64,000 bases of DNA from positions 23,252,501 through 23,316,500 of the forward strand of contig NC_135241.1 in assembly GCF_947623445.1 (NCBI RefSeq). The letters run 5' to 3'. This DNA comes from Clavelina lepadiformis (taxonomy: Eukaryota; Chordata; Ascidiacea; Aplousobranchia; Clavelinidae). Shown here in pieces: positions 40,630 to 49,422 of the stretch. The notes under the pieces are model-generated. The model had not been told where the DNA came from, searched no databases, and saw only the letters and a list, made by a program, of their open reading frames with translations. The translations under genes were made by a program, and so were the position numbers. Position 1 is the stretch's first letter. Every line of letters begins with the position of its first letter.

Positions 40630-41913
40630 GGGGAAGGTGCGGTAAAGCGGACCAACGAGGTACAGTGGCACACCCCTCTTATTTTCTTAATAAAGTTCTT
40701 TAACCGCCCGGATACCACTAAGTTTAGGGAAGCATGACATAACGTGGTTGCACACGCCATTATTCGAGGTTACGTGGGAAAAAAGGCAAGAAAAGGGACG
40801 GAATTCGTTTTTTGTACTCTCTGATCTATTGAAAGGTATGTCTTGTAACTTAGATTTTATTTTACAAACATAAGGTAGAAGTTTGGCTGAATGGTAGAAA
40901 GGAGTTTTAATCTATCACGTACGCATTACTTAGGGGTGGGGGTAAAGTGGACCTATGATCCTGATCCTGATCCATATTGATCCTGTTCCAACCAACACCG
41001 AATCTTACTCCGTTAATGTTAGTTCAACTAGCATTGACTTGTGTGATGGCAGAAATATTGGCTTAGATGCGGCTGGTCTTCCCGAGATGCCTGAATCGTT
41101 ACCTGCACAGCCAATAGATGTAGCCCAACCGGCCTCTCCTGAAGATGCAAATTTCAGTTTCACAATTATAAGTCCTGTTGAACTGCTTCCTATGCTGAAA
41201 GCAGCTCACACTCGCCAAAAGAGGAAGTCTAAGAGAGGTGCAACTGCTATTTTAACCAGTTCACCATACAAGAAGCAGTTGGCTGCAACGAATCGTAGTC
41301 AATCCGCGGTATCTGGCAACAGCAGTAAAATAAGTTCATCGAAAAAGTGTTCTATAAAGAAAGCTAAGGTTTCCAGGTCATCAATGCAGCAGAAGGACAC
41401 AGTCGATGAAAGTGATAACAACGTAGATGCAGAATGCTTTTACTGCAACGAAATGTATTGCAAATCATCCTAGAATGATGGGTGGATCCAGTGCTCCAAA
41501 TGCATGCGATGGGCGCATGAAGCCTGCTCTGGGTGTAATGAAGAGGATGACAACATTATTTGTGAATTATGTTTTTAAGAATTGATGGTGAACTGCGATT
41601 ACTTTCATAACTACTTCGCTTATGATGACAAGTTGTAAATAAATTGATTGTGATGTGGAACAAATTGCCTTGTTTACTCAAAACTTACGGTGGTGCACTT
41701 TAGCCCACACATGTGGGGAAAGTGGACTATTGGAGGTGCTTTTAAATCAAAAAAAAGTTATGTAAGAAAGCAAGCAATCAATAAAAGGGCACTTCAAAAA
41801 TTAGCGAAATACCTTAGAGTTAACTCTCAAAACAAACAAGTCAAATGTTTTGGTGAAATCAGTGAATTGTAACGATTTAAGCCTTAGGTGGTCCGCTTTA
41901 CCCCACCCTCCCC
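40630..41913 (+). mobile_element. Pogo-like element nested in copy 2
   Basis: Same ends and TA flanks as at 36132-37415. Confidence 0.75.
40955..41473 (+). pseudogene. Transposase C-terminal remnant, copy 2
   Basis: Same 172 residues and same TAG as copy 1. Confidence 0.65.
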
Positions 41914-41958
41914 TACTTTCATTGAAAAGCCTATCCCTTTGAATTGGGACATGACCCC

Positions 41959-42021
41959 TTAAGGCGAAAGACTAGCAATCTGTTTGGCTCTGTCCTCGTA
42001 GTTTCGATTTCTGCCCACAAG
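41959..42021 (+). pseudogene. 3' piece of split tRNA-Ser gene
   Basis: Duplicate of 37461-37523; begins at TTAA 41959-41962. Confidence 0.8.
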
Positions 42022-42098
42022 GCTGGAATAAAATGACGTTTTCATAAGTGTTTCGGGAAAAGTACGATTTTATCTATTTGCATTTAACATTAAGTACA

Positions 42099-42181
42099 GT
42101 TGTCGTGGCCGAGTGGTTAAGGCGACAGACTCGAAATCTGTTGGGATCTGCCCCGCGAAGGTTCGAATCCTGTCGACAACG
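42099..42181 (+). tRNA. tRNA-Ser (CGA), 83 nt
   Basis: Duplicate of 37601-37683; anticodon 42132-42134. Confidence 0.82.
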
Positions 42182-42256
42182 CTGAAATAAAATTACAATT
42201 TATGAGTGATTCGGGAATAGTACGATTTTCTCTATTTTCATTGAACATTAAGTACA

Positions 42257-42338
42257 GTTGTCGTGGCCGAGTGGTTAAGGTGACAGATTAGAAATCTGTT
42301 GGGCTCTGCCCGCGTAGGTTCGAATCCTGCCGACAACG
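42257..42338 (+). tRNA. tRNA-Ser (AGA)
   Basis: Duplicate of 37759-37840; anticodon 42290-42292. Confidence 0.88.
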
Positions 42339-42412
42339 CTGAAATAAATTACAATTTATGAGTGATTTGTGATAAGTGCAACTTTAACTATTTGCATTGA
42401 ACATTAAGTACA

Positions 42413-42494
42413 GTTGTCGTGGCCGAGTGGTTAAGGCGACAGACTAGAAATCTGTTGGGCTCTGCCCGCGTAGGTTCGAATCCTGCCGACAACG
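42413..42494 (+). tRNA. tRNA-Ser (AGA)
   Basis: Duplicate of 37915-37996; anticodon 42446-42448. Confidence 0.95.
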
Positions 42495-42568
42495 CTGAAA
42501 TAAATTACAATTTATGAGTGATTCGTGAATAGTGCGATTTTATCTATTTGCATTGAACATTAAGCACA

Positions 42569-42650
42569 GTTGTCGTGGCCGAGTGGTTAAGGCGACAGAC
42601 TCGAAATCTGTTGTGCTCTGCCCGCGTAGGTTCGAATCCTGCCGACAACG
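42569..42650 (+). tRNA. tRNA-Ser (CGA)
   Basis: Duplicate of 38071-38152; anticodon 42602-42604. Confidence 0.9.
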
Positions 42651-42725
42651 CTCAAATAAAATTACAATTTATGAGTGATTCGGGAAAAGTGCGAATTTAT
42701 CTATTTGCATTTAACATTAAGTACA

Positions 42726-42807
42726 GTTGTCGTGGCCAAGTGGTTAAGGCGACAGACTAGAAATCTGTTGGGCTCTGCCCGCGTAGGTTCGAATGCTGCC
42801 GACAACG
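42726..42807 (+). tRNA. tRNA-Ser (AGA)
   Basis: Duplicate of 38228-38309; anticodon 42759-42761. Its upstream octamer is ATTTGCAT where the duplicate has ATTTTCAT. Confidence 0.8.
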
Positions 42808-42881
42808 CTGAAATAAATTACAATTTATGAGTGATTCGTGAAAAGTGCAACTTTAACTATTTGCATTGAACATTAAGTACA

Positions 42882-42963
42882 GTTGTCGTGGCCGAGTGGT
42901 TAAGGCGACAGACTAGAAATCTGTTGGGCTCTGCCCGCGTAGGTTCGAATCCTGCCGACAACG
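42882..42963 (+). tRNA. tRNA-Ser (AGA)
   Basis: Duplicate of 38384-38465; anticodon 42915-42917. Confidence 0.95.
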
Positions 42964-43037
42964 CTAAAATAAATTACAATTTATGAGTGATTCGGGAATA
43001 GTGCGATTTTATCTATTTGCATTGAACATTAAGTACA

Positions 43038-43119
43038 GTTGTCGTGGCCGAGTGGTTAAGGCGACAGATTAGAAATCTGTTGGGCTCTGCCCGCGTAGGT
43101 TCGAATCCTGCCGACAACG
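43038..43119 (+). tRNA. tRNA-Ser (AGA)
   Basis: Anticodon 43071-43073 in an ATTAGA loop; otherwise consensus. Confidence 0.93.
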
Positions 43120-43194
43120 CTCAAATAAAGTTACAATTTATGAGTGATTCGGGAAAAATGTGAATTTATCTATTTGCATTTAACATTAAGTACA

Positions 43195-43276
43195 GTTGTC
43201 GGTGCCGAGTGGTTAAGGCGACAGACTAGAAATCTGTTGGGCTCTGCCCGCGTAGGTTCGAATGCTGCCGACAACG
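43195..43276 (+). tRNA. tRNA-Ser (AGA)
   Basis: Anticodon 43228-43230. GTTGTCGGTGCC swaps two bases at the start of box A; box B ends ATGC. Confidence 0.75.
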
Positions 43277-43350
43277 CTGAAATAAATTACAATTTATGAG
43301 TGATTCGTGAATAGTGCCACTTTAACTATTTGCATTGAACATTAAGTACA

Positions 43351-43432
43351 GTTGTCGTGGCCGAGTGGTTAAGGCGACAGACTAGAAATCTGTTGGGCTC
43401 TGCCCGCGTAGGTTCGAATCCTGCCGACAACG
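43351..43432 (+). tRNA. tRNA-Ser (AGA)
   Basis: Consensus copy; anticodon 43384-43386. Confidence 0.95.
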
Positions 43433-43507
43433 CTCAAATAAAATTACAATTTATGAGTGATTCCGGAAAAGTGCGATTTTATCTATTTGCATTGAACATT
43501 AAGTACA

Positions 43508-43589
43508 GTTGTCGTGGCCGAGTGGTTAAGGCGACAGTTTAGAAATATGTTGGGCTCTGCCCACGTAGGCTCGAATCCTGCCGATAACG
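43508..43589 (+). tRNA. tRNA-Ser (AGA), weak copy
   Basis: Anticodon 43541-43543. Mismatched anticodon stem (ACAGT with ATATG), box B GGCTCGAATCC, acceptor CGATAAC. Confidence 0.6.
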
Positions 43590-43663
43590 CTGAAATAAAT
43601 TACAATTTATGAGTAATTCGTGAATAGTGCCACTTTAACTGTTTGCATTGAACATTAAGTACA

Positions 43664-43745
43664 GTTGTCGTGGCGGAGTGGTTAAGGCGACAGACTCGAA
43701 ATATGTTGGGCTCTGCCCGCGTAGGTTCGAATCCTGCCGACAACG
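43664..43745 (+). tRNA. tRNA-Ser (CGA)
   Basis: Anticodon 43697-43699. Box A TGGCGGAGTGG and stem strand ATATG each carry one change. Confidence 0.75.
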
Positions 43746-43820
43746 CTCAAATAAAATTACAATTTATGAGTAATTCGGGAAAAGTGCGATTTTCACTGTT
43801 TGCATTGATCATTAAGCACA

Positions 43821-43842
43821 ATTGTCGTGGTCGAGTGGTTAA
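43821..43842 (+). pseudogene. 5' piece of split tRNA-Ser gene
   Basis: ATTGTCGTGGTCGAGTGG, ending at TTAA 43839-43842. Confidence 0.85.
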
Positions 43843-44248
43843 GTGGTCACTTCCCAATAGAATGAAACTTTTGTACCGGCAAAACGGCGATTGTGACGAT
43901 TTCGCACTCAAAGCGTCATATTAAAAAAATTAAGAAATTTTCCGGTTCAATGTGCATGTGACGCCGATGTGGATTATTTTGTTAATATTTTGGCGATAGC
44001 TGGTTCCAGGTCTAGGCTTAGTTGTAAGTTTTGTGTGGGTTTGAATTTTTGGTATTTTGAAATATTTGTCTTAAAATTTTAAGATAAAAACTTGTTGTAA
44101 AGTTTAGGCAGTTGTCATAGAAAACTGGTTACATGGATTCTGTCTAAATTAATACTGTAGGCAGTCAAAACCTAGGTCTCGCTGCAAGCCAAAATTCAGG
44201 ATAAGTTTATGATGTAGTTTTGCGATGGTAGCTTCTTGATTTAGTGTA

Positions 44249-45545
44249 GGGGAAGGTGGGGTAAAGCCGACCAACTTGGTAAAGTGGCACATCCCTCTTA
44301 TTTTCTTAATAAAGTTTTTTAACCGCGTGGATACCACTAAGTTTAGTGAAGCATGACATAACGTGGTTGCACACGCCATTATTCGAGGTTACGTGGGAAA
44401 ACAGGCAAGAAAAGGCACGGAATTCGTTTTTTGTACTCTCTGATCTATTGAAAGGTATGTCTTGTAACTTAGATTTTATTTTACATACATAAGGTAGAAG
44501 TTTGGCTGAATGGTAGAAAGAAGTTTTACTGTATCACGTACGCATTACTTAGGGGTGGGGGTAAAGTGGACCTATGATCCTGATCCTGATCCTGATCCTG
44601 ATCCATATTGATCCTGTTCCAACCAACACCGAATCTTACTCCGTTAATGTTAGTTCAACTAGCATTGACTTGTGTGATGGCAGAAATATTGGCTTAGATG
44701 CGGCTGGTCTTCCCGAGATGCCTGAATCGTTACCTGCACAGCCAATAGATGTAGCCCAACCGGCCTCTCCTGAAGATGCAAATTTCAGTTTCACAATTAT
44801 AAGTCCTGTTGAACTGCTTCCTATGCTGAAAGCAGCTCACACTCGCCAAAAGAGGAAGTCTAAGAAAGGTGCAACTGCTATTTTAACCAGTTCACCATAC
44901 AAGAAGCAGTTGGCTGCAACGAATCGTAGTCAATCCGTGGTATCTGGCAACAGCAGTAAAATAAGTTCATCGAAAAAGTGTTCTATAAAGAAAGCTAAGG
45001 TTTCCAGGTCATCAATGCAGCAGAAGGACACAGTCGATGAAAGTGATAACAACGTAGATGCAGAATGCTTTTACTGCAACGAAATGTATTGCAAATCATC
45101 CTAGAATGATGGGTGGATCCAGTGCTCCAAATGCATGCGATGGGCGCATGAAGCCTGCTCTGTGTGTAATGAAGAGGATGACAACATTATTTGTGAATTA
45201 AGTTTTTAAAAATTGATGGTGAACTGCGATTACTTTCATAACTACTTCGCTTATGATGACAATTTGTAAATAAATTGATTGTGATGTGGAACAAATTGCC
45301 TTGTTTACTCAAAACTTACGGTGGTCCACTTTAGCCCACATGTGTGGGGTAAAGTGGACTATTGGAGGTTCTTTTAAATCAAAAAAAATTTATGTAAGAA
45401 AGCAAGCAATCAATAAAAGGGCACTTCAAAAATTAGCGAAATACCTTTGATTTAACTCTAAAAACAAAAAAGTCAAATGTTTTGGTGAAATCAGTGAATT
45501 GTAACGATTTAAGACTTAGGTGGTCCGCTTTACCCCACCCTCCCC
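44249..45545 (+). mobile_element. Pogo-like element nested in copy 3
   Basis: Left end GGGGAAGGTGGGGTAAAGCC; TA flanks at 44247-44248 and 45546-45547. More GATCCT units than copy 1. Confidence 0.75.
44574..45104 (+). pseudogene. Transposase C-terminal remnant, copy 3
   Basis: 176 codons; carries the same TAG in the zinc finger as copies 1 and 2, so that stop predates their separation. Confidence 0.65.
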
Positions 45546-45591
45546 TACTTTCCATTGAAAAGCCTATCCTTTTGAATTGGGACATGACCCC

Positions 45592-45655
45592 TTAAGGCGA
45601 CAGATTAGCAATCTGTTTGGCTCTGCCCTCGTAGTTTCGAATTCTGTTCACAACG
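45592..45655 (+). pseudogene. 3' piece of split tRNA-Ser gene
   Basis: Begins TTAAGGCGACAGATTAGCAAT; T-arm and acceptor decayed (TCTGTTCACAACG). Confidence 0.8.
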
Positions 45656-45732
45656 CTGGAAAAAAATGACGTTTTCATAAGTGTTTCGGGAAAAGTGCGA
45701 TTTTATCTATTTGCATTGAACATTAAGCCCCG

Positions 45733-45814
45733 TTTTTCGTGGCCAAGTGGTTAAAGCGACAGACTTGAAATCTGTTGAGATCTGCACGCGTAGGTTCGAA
45801 TCCTGTCGACAACG
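45733..45814 (+). tRNA. tRNA-Ser (TGA), weak copy
   Basis: Anticodon 45766-45768. Acceptor 5' strand is TTTTTCG and box A GGCCAAGTGG. Confidence 0.65.
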
Positions 45815-45889
45815 CTGAAATAAAATTACAATTTATGAGTGATTCGTGAAAAGTGTCACTTTCAATATTTGCATTGAACATTAAGTACA

Positions 45890-45971
45890 TTTGTCGTGGC
45901 CGAGTGGTTAAGGCGACAGACTTGAAATCTGTTGGGCTCTGCCCGCGTAGGTTCGAATCCTGCCGACAACG
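45890..45971 (+). tRNA. tRNA-Ser (TGA)
   Basis: Anticodon 45923-45925. First base is T, losing one acceptor pair. Confidence 0.87.
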
Positions 45972-46047
45972 CTGAAATAAAATTACGTTTTCATGAGTGA
46001 TTCGAGAAAAGAGCAATTATATCTTTTTGCATTGAACATTAAGTACA

Positions 46048-46129
46048 GTTGTCGTGGCCGACAGGTTAAGGCGACAGACTAAAATACTGTTGGGCTTTGC
46101 CCGCGTAGGTTCGAATCCTGCCGACAACG
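46048..46129 (+). pseudogene. tRNA-Ser body with AAA anticodon
   Basis: Anticodon positions read AAA with stem strand ACTGT; D-arm CCGACAGGTTAAGG. AAA is a phenylalanine anticodon on a serine body; probably inactive. Confidence 0.6.
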
Positions 46130-46203
46130 CTGAAATAAATTACAATTTATGAGTGATTTGTGAAAAGTGCCACTTTAACTATTTGCATTGAACATTAAGT
46201 ACA

Positions 46204-46285
46204 GTTGTCGTGGCCGAGTGGTTAAGGCGACAGACTTGAAATCTGTTGGGCTCTGCCCGCGTAGGTTCGAATCCTGCCGACAACG
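46204..46285 (+). tRNA. tRNA-Ser (TGA)
   Basis: Consensus body; anticodon 46237-46239. Confidence 0.95.
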
Positions 46286-46359
46286 CTCAAATAAATTACA
46301 ATTTATGAGTGATTCGAGAAAAGTGCGATTTTATCTATTTGCATTGAACATTAAGCACA

Positions 46360-46441
46360 GTTGTCGTGGCCGAGTGGTTAAGGTGACAAACTAGAAATCT
46401 GTTAGACTCTGCCCGCGTAGGTTCGAATCCTGCCGACAACG
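46360..46441 (+). tRNA. tRNA-Ser (AGA)
   Basis: Anticodon 46393-46395; stem ACAAA and variable arm AGAC changed. Confidence 0.82.
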
Positions 46442-46516
46442 CTCAAATAAAATTACAATTTATGAGTGATTCGTGAATAGTGCGATTTTATCTATTTGCA
46501 TTGAACATTAAGTACA

Positions 46517-46598
46517 GTTGTCGTGGCCGAGTGGTTAAGGCGACAGACTAGAAATCTGTTGGGCTCTGCCCGCGTAGGTTCGAATCCTGCCGACAACG
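46517..46598 (+). tRNA. tRNA-Ser (AGA)
   Basis: Consensus copy; anticodon 46550-46552. Confidence 0.95.
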
Positions 46599-46673
46599 CT
46601 CAAATAAAATTACAATTTATGAGTGATTCGTGAATAGTGCGATTTTATCTATTTGCATTGAACATTAAGTACA

Positions 46674-46755
46674 GTTGTCGTGGCCGAGTGGTTAAGACGA
46701 TAGACTAGAAATTTGTTGGGCTCTGCCCGCGTAGGTTCGAATCCTGCCGACAACG
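46674..46755 (+). tRNA. tRNA-Ser (AGA)
   Basis: Anticodon 46707-46709; AAGACGATAGAC and stem strand TTTGT. Confidence 0.8.
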
Positions 46756-46830
46756 CTCAAATAAAATTACAATTTATGAGTGATTCGAGAAAAGAGCGAT
46801 TTTATCTATTTGCATTGAACATTAAGTACA

Positions 46831-46912
46831 GTTGTCGTGGCCGAGTGGTTAAGGTGACAAACTAGAAATCTGTTAGACTCTGCCCGCGTAGGTTCGAATC
46901 CTGCCGACAACG
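46831..46912 (+). tRNA. tRNA-Ser (AGA)
   Basis: Same variant as 46360 (ACAAA stem); anticodon 46864-46866. Confidence 0.82.
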
Positions 46913-46986
46913 CTCAAATAAATTACAATTTATGAGTGATTCGTGAATAGTGCGATTTTATCTATTTGCATTGAACATTAAGTACA

Positions 46987-47068
46987 GTTGTCGTGGCCGA
47001 GTGGTTAAGGCGACAGACTAGAAATCTGTTGGGCTCTGCCCGCGTAGGTTCGAATCCTGCCGACAACG
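46987..47068 (+). tRNA. tRNA-Ser (AGA)
   Basis: Consensus copy; anticodon 47020-47022. Confidence 0.95.
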
Positions 47069-47143
47069 CTCAAATAAAATTACAATTTATGAGTAATTTG
47101 GGAAAAGTGCGATTTTCACTATTTGCATTGAACATTAAGCAAA

Positions 47144-47225
47144 GTTGTCGTGGCCGAGTGGTTAAGGCGACAGACTCGAAATCTGTTGGGCTCTGCCCGC
47201 GTAGGTTCGAATCCTGCCGACAACG
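47144..47225 (+). tRNA. tRNA-Ser (CGA)
   Basis: Consensus body; anticodon 47177-47179. The following spacer has an early T4. Confidence 0.95.
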
Positions 47226-47301
47226 CTGAAATAAAATTACGTTTTCATGAGTGATTCGAGAAAAGAGCGATTTTATCTATTTGCATTGAACATTAAGTAC
47301 A

Positions 47302-47383
47302 GTTGTCGTGGCCGAGTGGTTAAGACGATAGACTAGAAATTTGTTGGGCTCTGCCCGCGTAGGTTCGAATCCTGCCGACAACG
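47302..47383 (+). tRNA. tRNA-Ser (AGA)
   Basis: Same variant as 46674 (GATAGAC, TTTGT); anticodon 47335-47337. Confidence 0.8.
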
Positions 47384-47458
47384 CTCAAATAAAATTACAA
47401 TTTATGAGTGATTCGGGAAAAGTGCAACTTTAACTATTTGCATTGAACATTAAGTACA

Positions 47459-47540
47459 GTTGTCGTGGCCGAGTGGTTAAGGCGACAGACTAGAAATCTG
47501 TTGGGCTCTGCCCGCGTAGGTTCGAATCCTGCCGACAACG
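47459..47540 (+). tRNA. tRNA-Ser (AGA)
   Basis: Consensus copy; anticodon 47492-47494. Confidence 0.95.
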
Positions 47541-47614
47541 CTGAAATAAGTTACAATTTATGAGTGATTCGTGAATAGTGCGATTTTATCTATTTGCATT
47601 GAACATTAAGTACA

Positions 47615-47696
47615 GTTGTCTTGGCCGAGTGGTTAAGGCGACAGATTAGAAATCTGTTGGGCTCTGCCCGCGTAGGTTCGAATCCTGCCGACAACG
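47615..47696 (+). tRNA. tRNA-Ser (AGA)
   Basis: Anticodon 47648-47650; acceptor GTTGTCT loses one pair. Last unit before the first LINE. Confidence 0.88.
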
Positions 47697-47907
47697 CTCA
47701 AATAAAATTACAATTTATGAGTGATTCGGGAAAACAGTGCGATCTTCAGCAAGGGATTGTAAATAGGGTAGAGCGGTGGACTGTAGAAGAAATACCGGAG
47801 TTAAGCAACCTCGTGGAAATCTGGTTGAATATTTTGGGTTAGCCACCCATTACGCCGACTTATATTGTTAAATATTTGCACTTGAGTGCTCTGAATCATC
47901 GAAAGTT

Positions 47908-49203
47908 ATGGCAGAAAGTAAACCTGTTTCTTATTCGGACAAAGTTAAGAAGAAGTTAAGACCTATGGAGTATGCAAGGCCAAATTGCCTAACGTTTAGA
48001 GTATCTTATGGTACCAAAAGGGAAGATCTTTGGAAAATTTTTGAAAAGATTAACTTTTCTTTAAAATTACTCGTTGGCCTAGTGGAGAAGAAAGGCGGCA
48101 ATATCGATATTACCTGCAAGTCGAGAGAGCATGTTCTGGATTTACATGAAAAACTTCTTAATCTTGAAGAAATTCGGTACCTAAAGCTGTATGAACCGGA
48201 TAAGGTATATGTTCATATATCTTGGATTCCTACACCATTTCCTATTGAAGCCTTGAAATCATACTTAGAAGAAAATCATGGTAAAATCATTAAATGTTTC
48301 CCAAAAAAAGATGCAAAGGCTTTGTTCAGTGGTGTTTATATTATGGAAATGGCTAAAGATGAACTGGATCAAACACCAATACCAAGCTATTTAAATATTC
48401 TTGGGGAAGAACTACTAGTCAAATACCATGGACAGTTGGCAACATGCCAGTACTGCAACAAACCAGGACACAAACACATCAACTGTCCTGCCAAAAATAA
48501 CTCTGAATACCCCCCACTGGAAGAGAACAATCAGCCAAACCCCAGAAGAGGTATGGGTTATTATAGAAACCCTCTCACTAGACACCAATCACCTGGCCAC
48601 ACTCACAATGAAGAAAACCATGAAAATTCTATAATGAACACAAACAAGGACAATACTGAAGATGGAAAGAACAATGACAGCAATGAACCTGATACAGCAA
48701 CCACAAAGAAAGGGGAAGAACAACCTAGGGACTGGTTTGACATGACAGAAAACAATCTAACAGAAGTACATATGAATGAAGACAACTCAATAGAAACGAA
48801 TACTGAGAGGAGGAGTGACAGGAAAAGACCCTCTCCAGATGAGGCATCTGAGGAGCCTTGCACAAAGGTTAGCCATAATGATAATACATACATAGTCAAA
48901 TGTCTAACATGTAACAATGAAGAACATATCTTGGATGAGTGCAGGAAATGGAAATGTAGTAAATGCCCTGAAGATTATATAGTAATAAATACCTGTAATG
49001 ACAGAATTAAACAGATAATTCCAGAAGGAAACATGCATGACTTTCCTTGTGATGTGTGTCAAAGTGAATTAAAATACCTATCTTGCTGTAAAGCACACAC
49101 TCATGTATCAGAGTATGGTGAGAACTTTGTTGAATGTGCAACCTGTAATGCTTCATTGTGTGAGTGTTTATGTAAGAGCTACAACCTAATACCTCCTATT
49201 TGA
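47908..49203 (+). CDS. LINE ORF1 (gag-like RNA-binding protein), copy A, prematurely ended
   Basis: 431 codons. An N-terminal RRM-like region is followed by a CCHC knuckle (CQYCNKPGHKHINC), an acidic polar stretch and a cysteine-rich tail. The TGA at 49201-49203 replaces AGA of copy B and removes about 53 residues. Confidence 0.9.
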   Translation: MAESKPVSYSDKVKKKLRPMEYARPNCLTFRVSYGTKREDLWKIFEKINFSLKLLVGLVEKKGGNIDITCKSREHVLDLHEKLLNLEEIRYLKLYEPDKVYVHISWIPTPFPIEALKSYLEENHGKIIKCFPKKDAKALFSGVYIMEMAKDELDQTPIPSYLNILGEELLVKYHGQLATCQYCNKPGHKHINCPAKNNSEYPPLEENNQPNPRRGMGYYRNPLTRHQSPGHTHNEENHENSIMNTNKDNTEDGKNNDSNEPDTATTKKGEEQPRDWFDMTENNLTEVHMNEDNSIETNTERRSDRKRPSPDEASEEPCTKVSHNDNTYIVKCLTCNNEEHILDECRKWKCSKCPEDYIVINTCNDRIKQIIPEGNMHDFPCDVCQSELKYLSCCKAHTHVSEYGENFVECATCNASLCECLCKSYNLIPPI

Positions 49204-49422
49204 ACACAAGGCAAATGTGTGAACACAGAATGCAATTTGTGTGTTATACATTGTGACTGTGAAGAGGTGGTTTGTAAGGCCATAAGCCCCTCTCAATCAT
49301 ACTTTTGTAATTGTGGATATAAATACACATGTGAGAGTATTGAAGGGATTAAAGATTATATTTAAATAGTAATTATTGTATTCGTTTTTTCCGGTTTTAG
49401 ATACCTTACGTTATCGGTTATT

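Larger units (their letters stand above)
40225..41958. mobile_element. TTAA-flanked element, copy 2
   Basis: Duplicate of copy 1 within the second 4,498-bp unit; TTAA at 40221-40224 and 41959-41962. Confidence 0.7.
38511..43008 (+). repeat. 4,498-bp tandem duplication, second copy
   Basis: Offset of exactly 4,498 bp throughout. I noticed about six substitutions: three in the tRNA at 39889, two in the spacer near 42086 and one near 42708. Confidence 0.92.
43843..45591. mobile_element. TTAA-flanked element, copy 3
   Basis: 1,749 bp; TTAA at 43839-43842 and 45592-45595. Left end GTGGTCACTTCCCAATAG pairs better with the right end than copy 1 does, so it is nearer the ancestral terminus. Confidence 0.7.

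Noticed and set aside
48603-48917. Minus-strand frames of about 60-113 codons inside both LINE copies
   Set aside because: They are antisense shadows of ORF1 and ORF2, present in both copies only because the elements are nearly identical.
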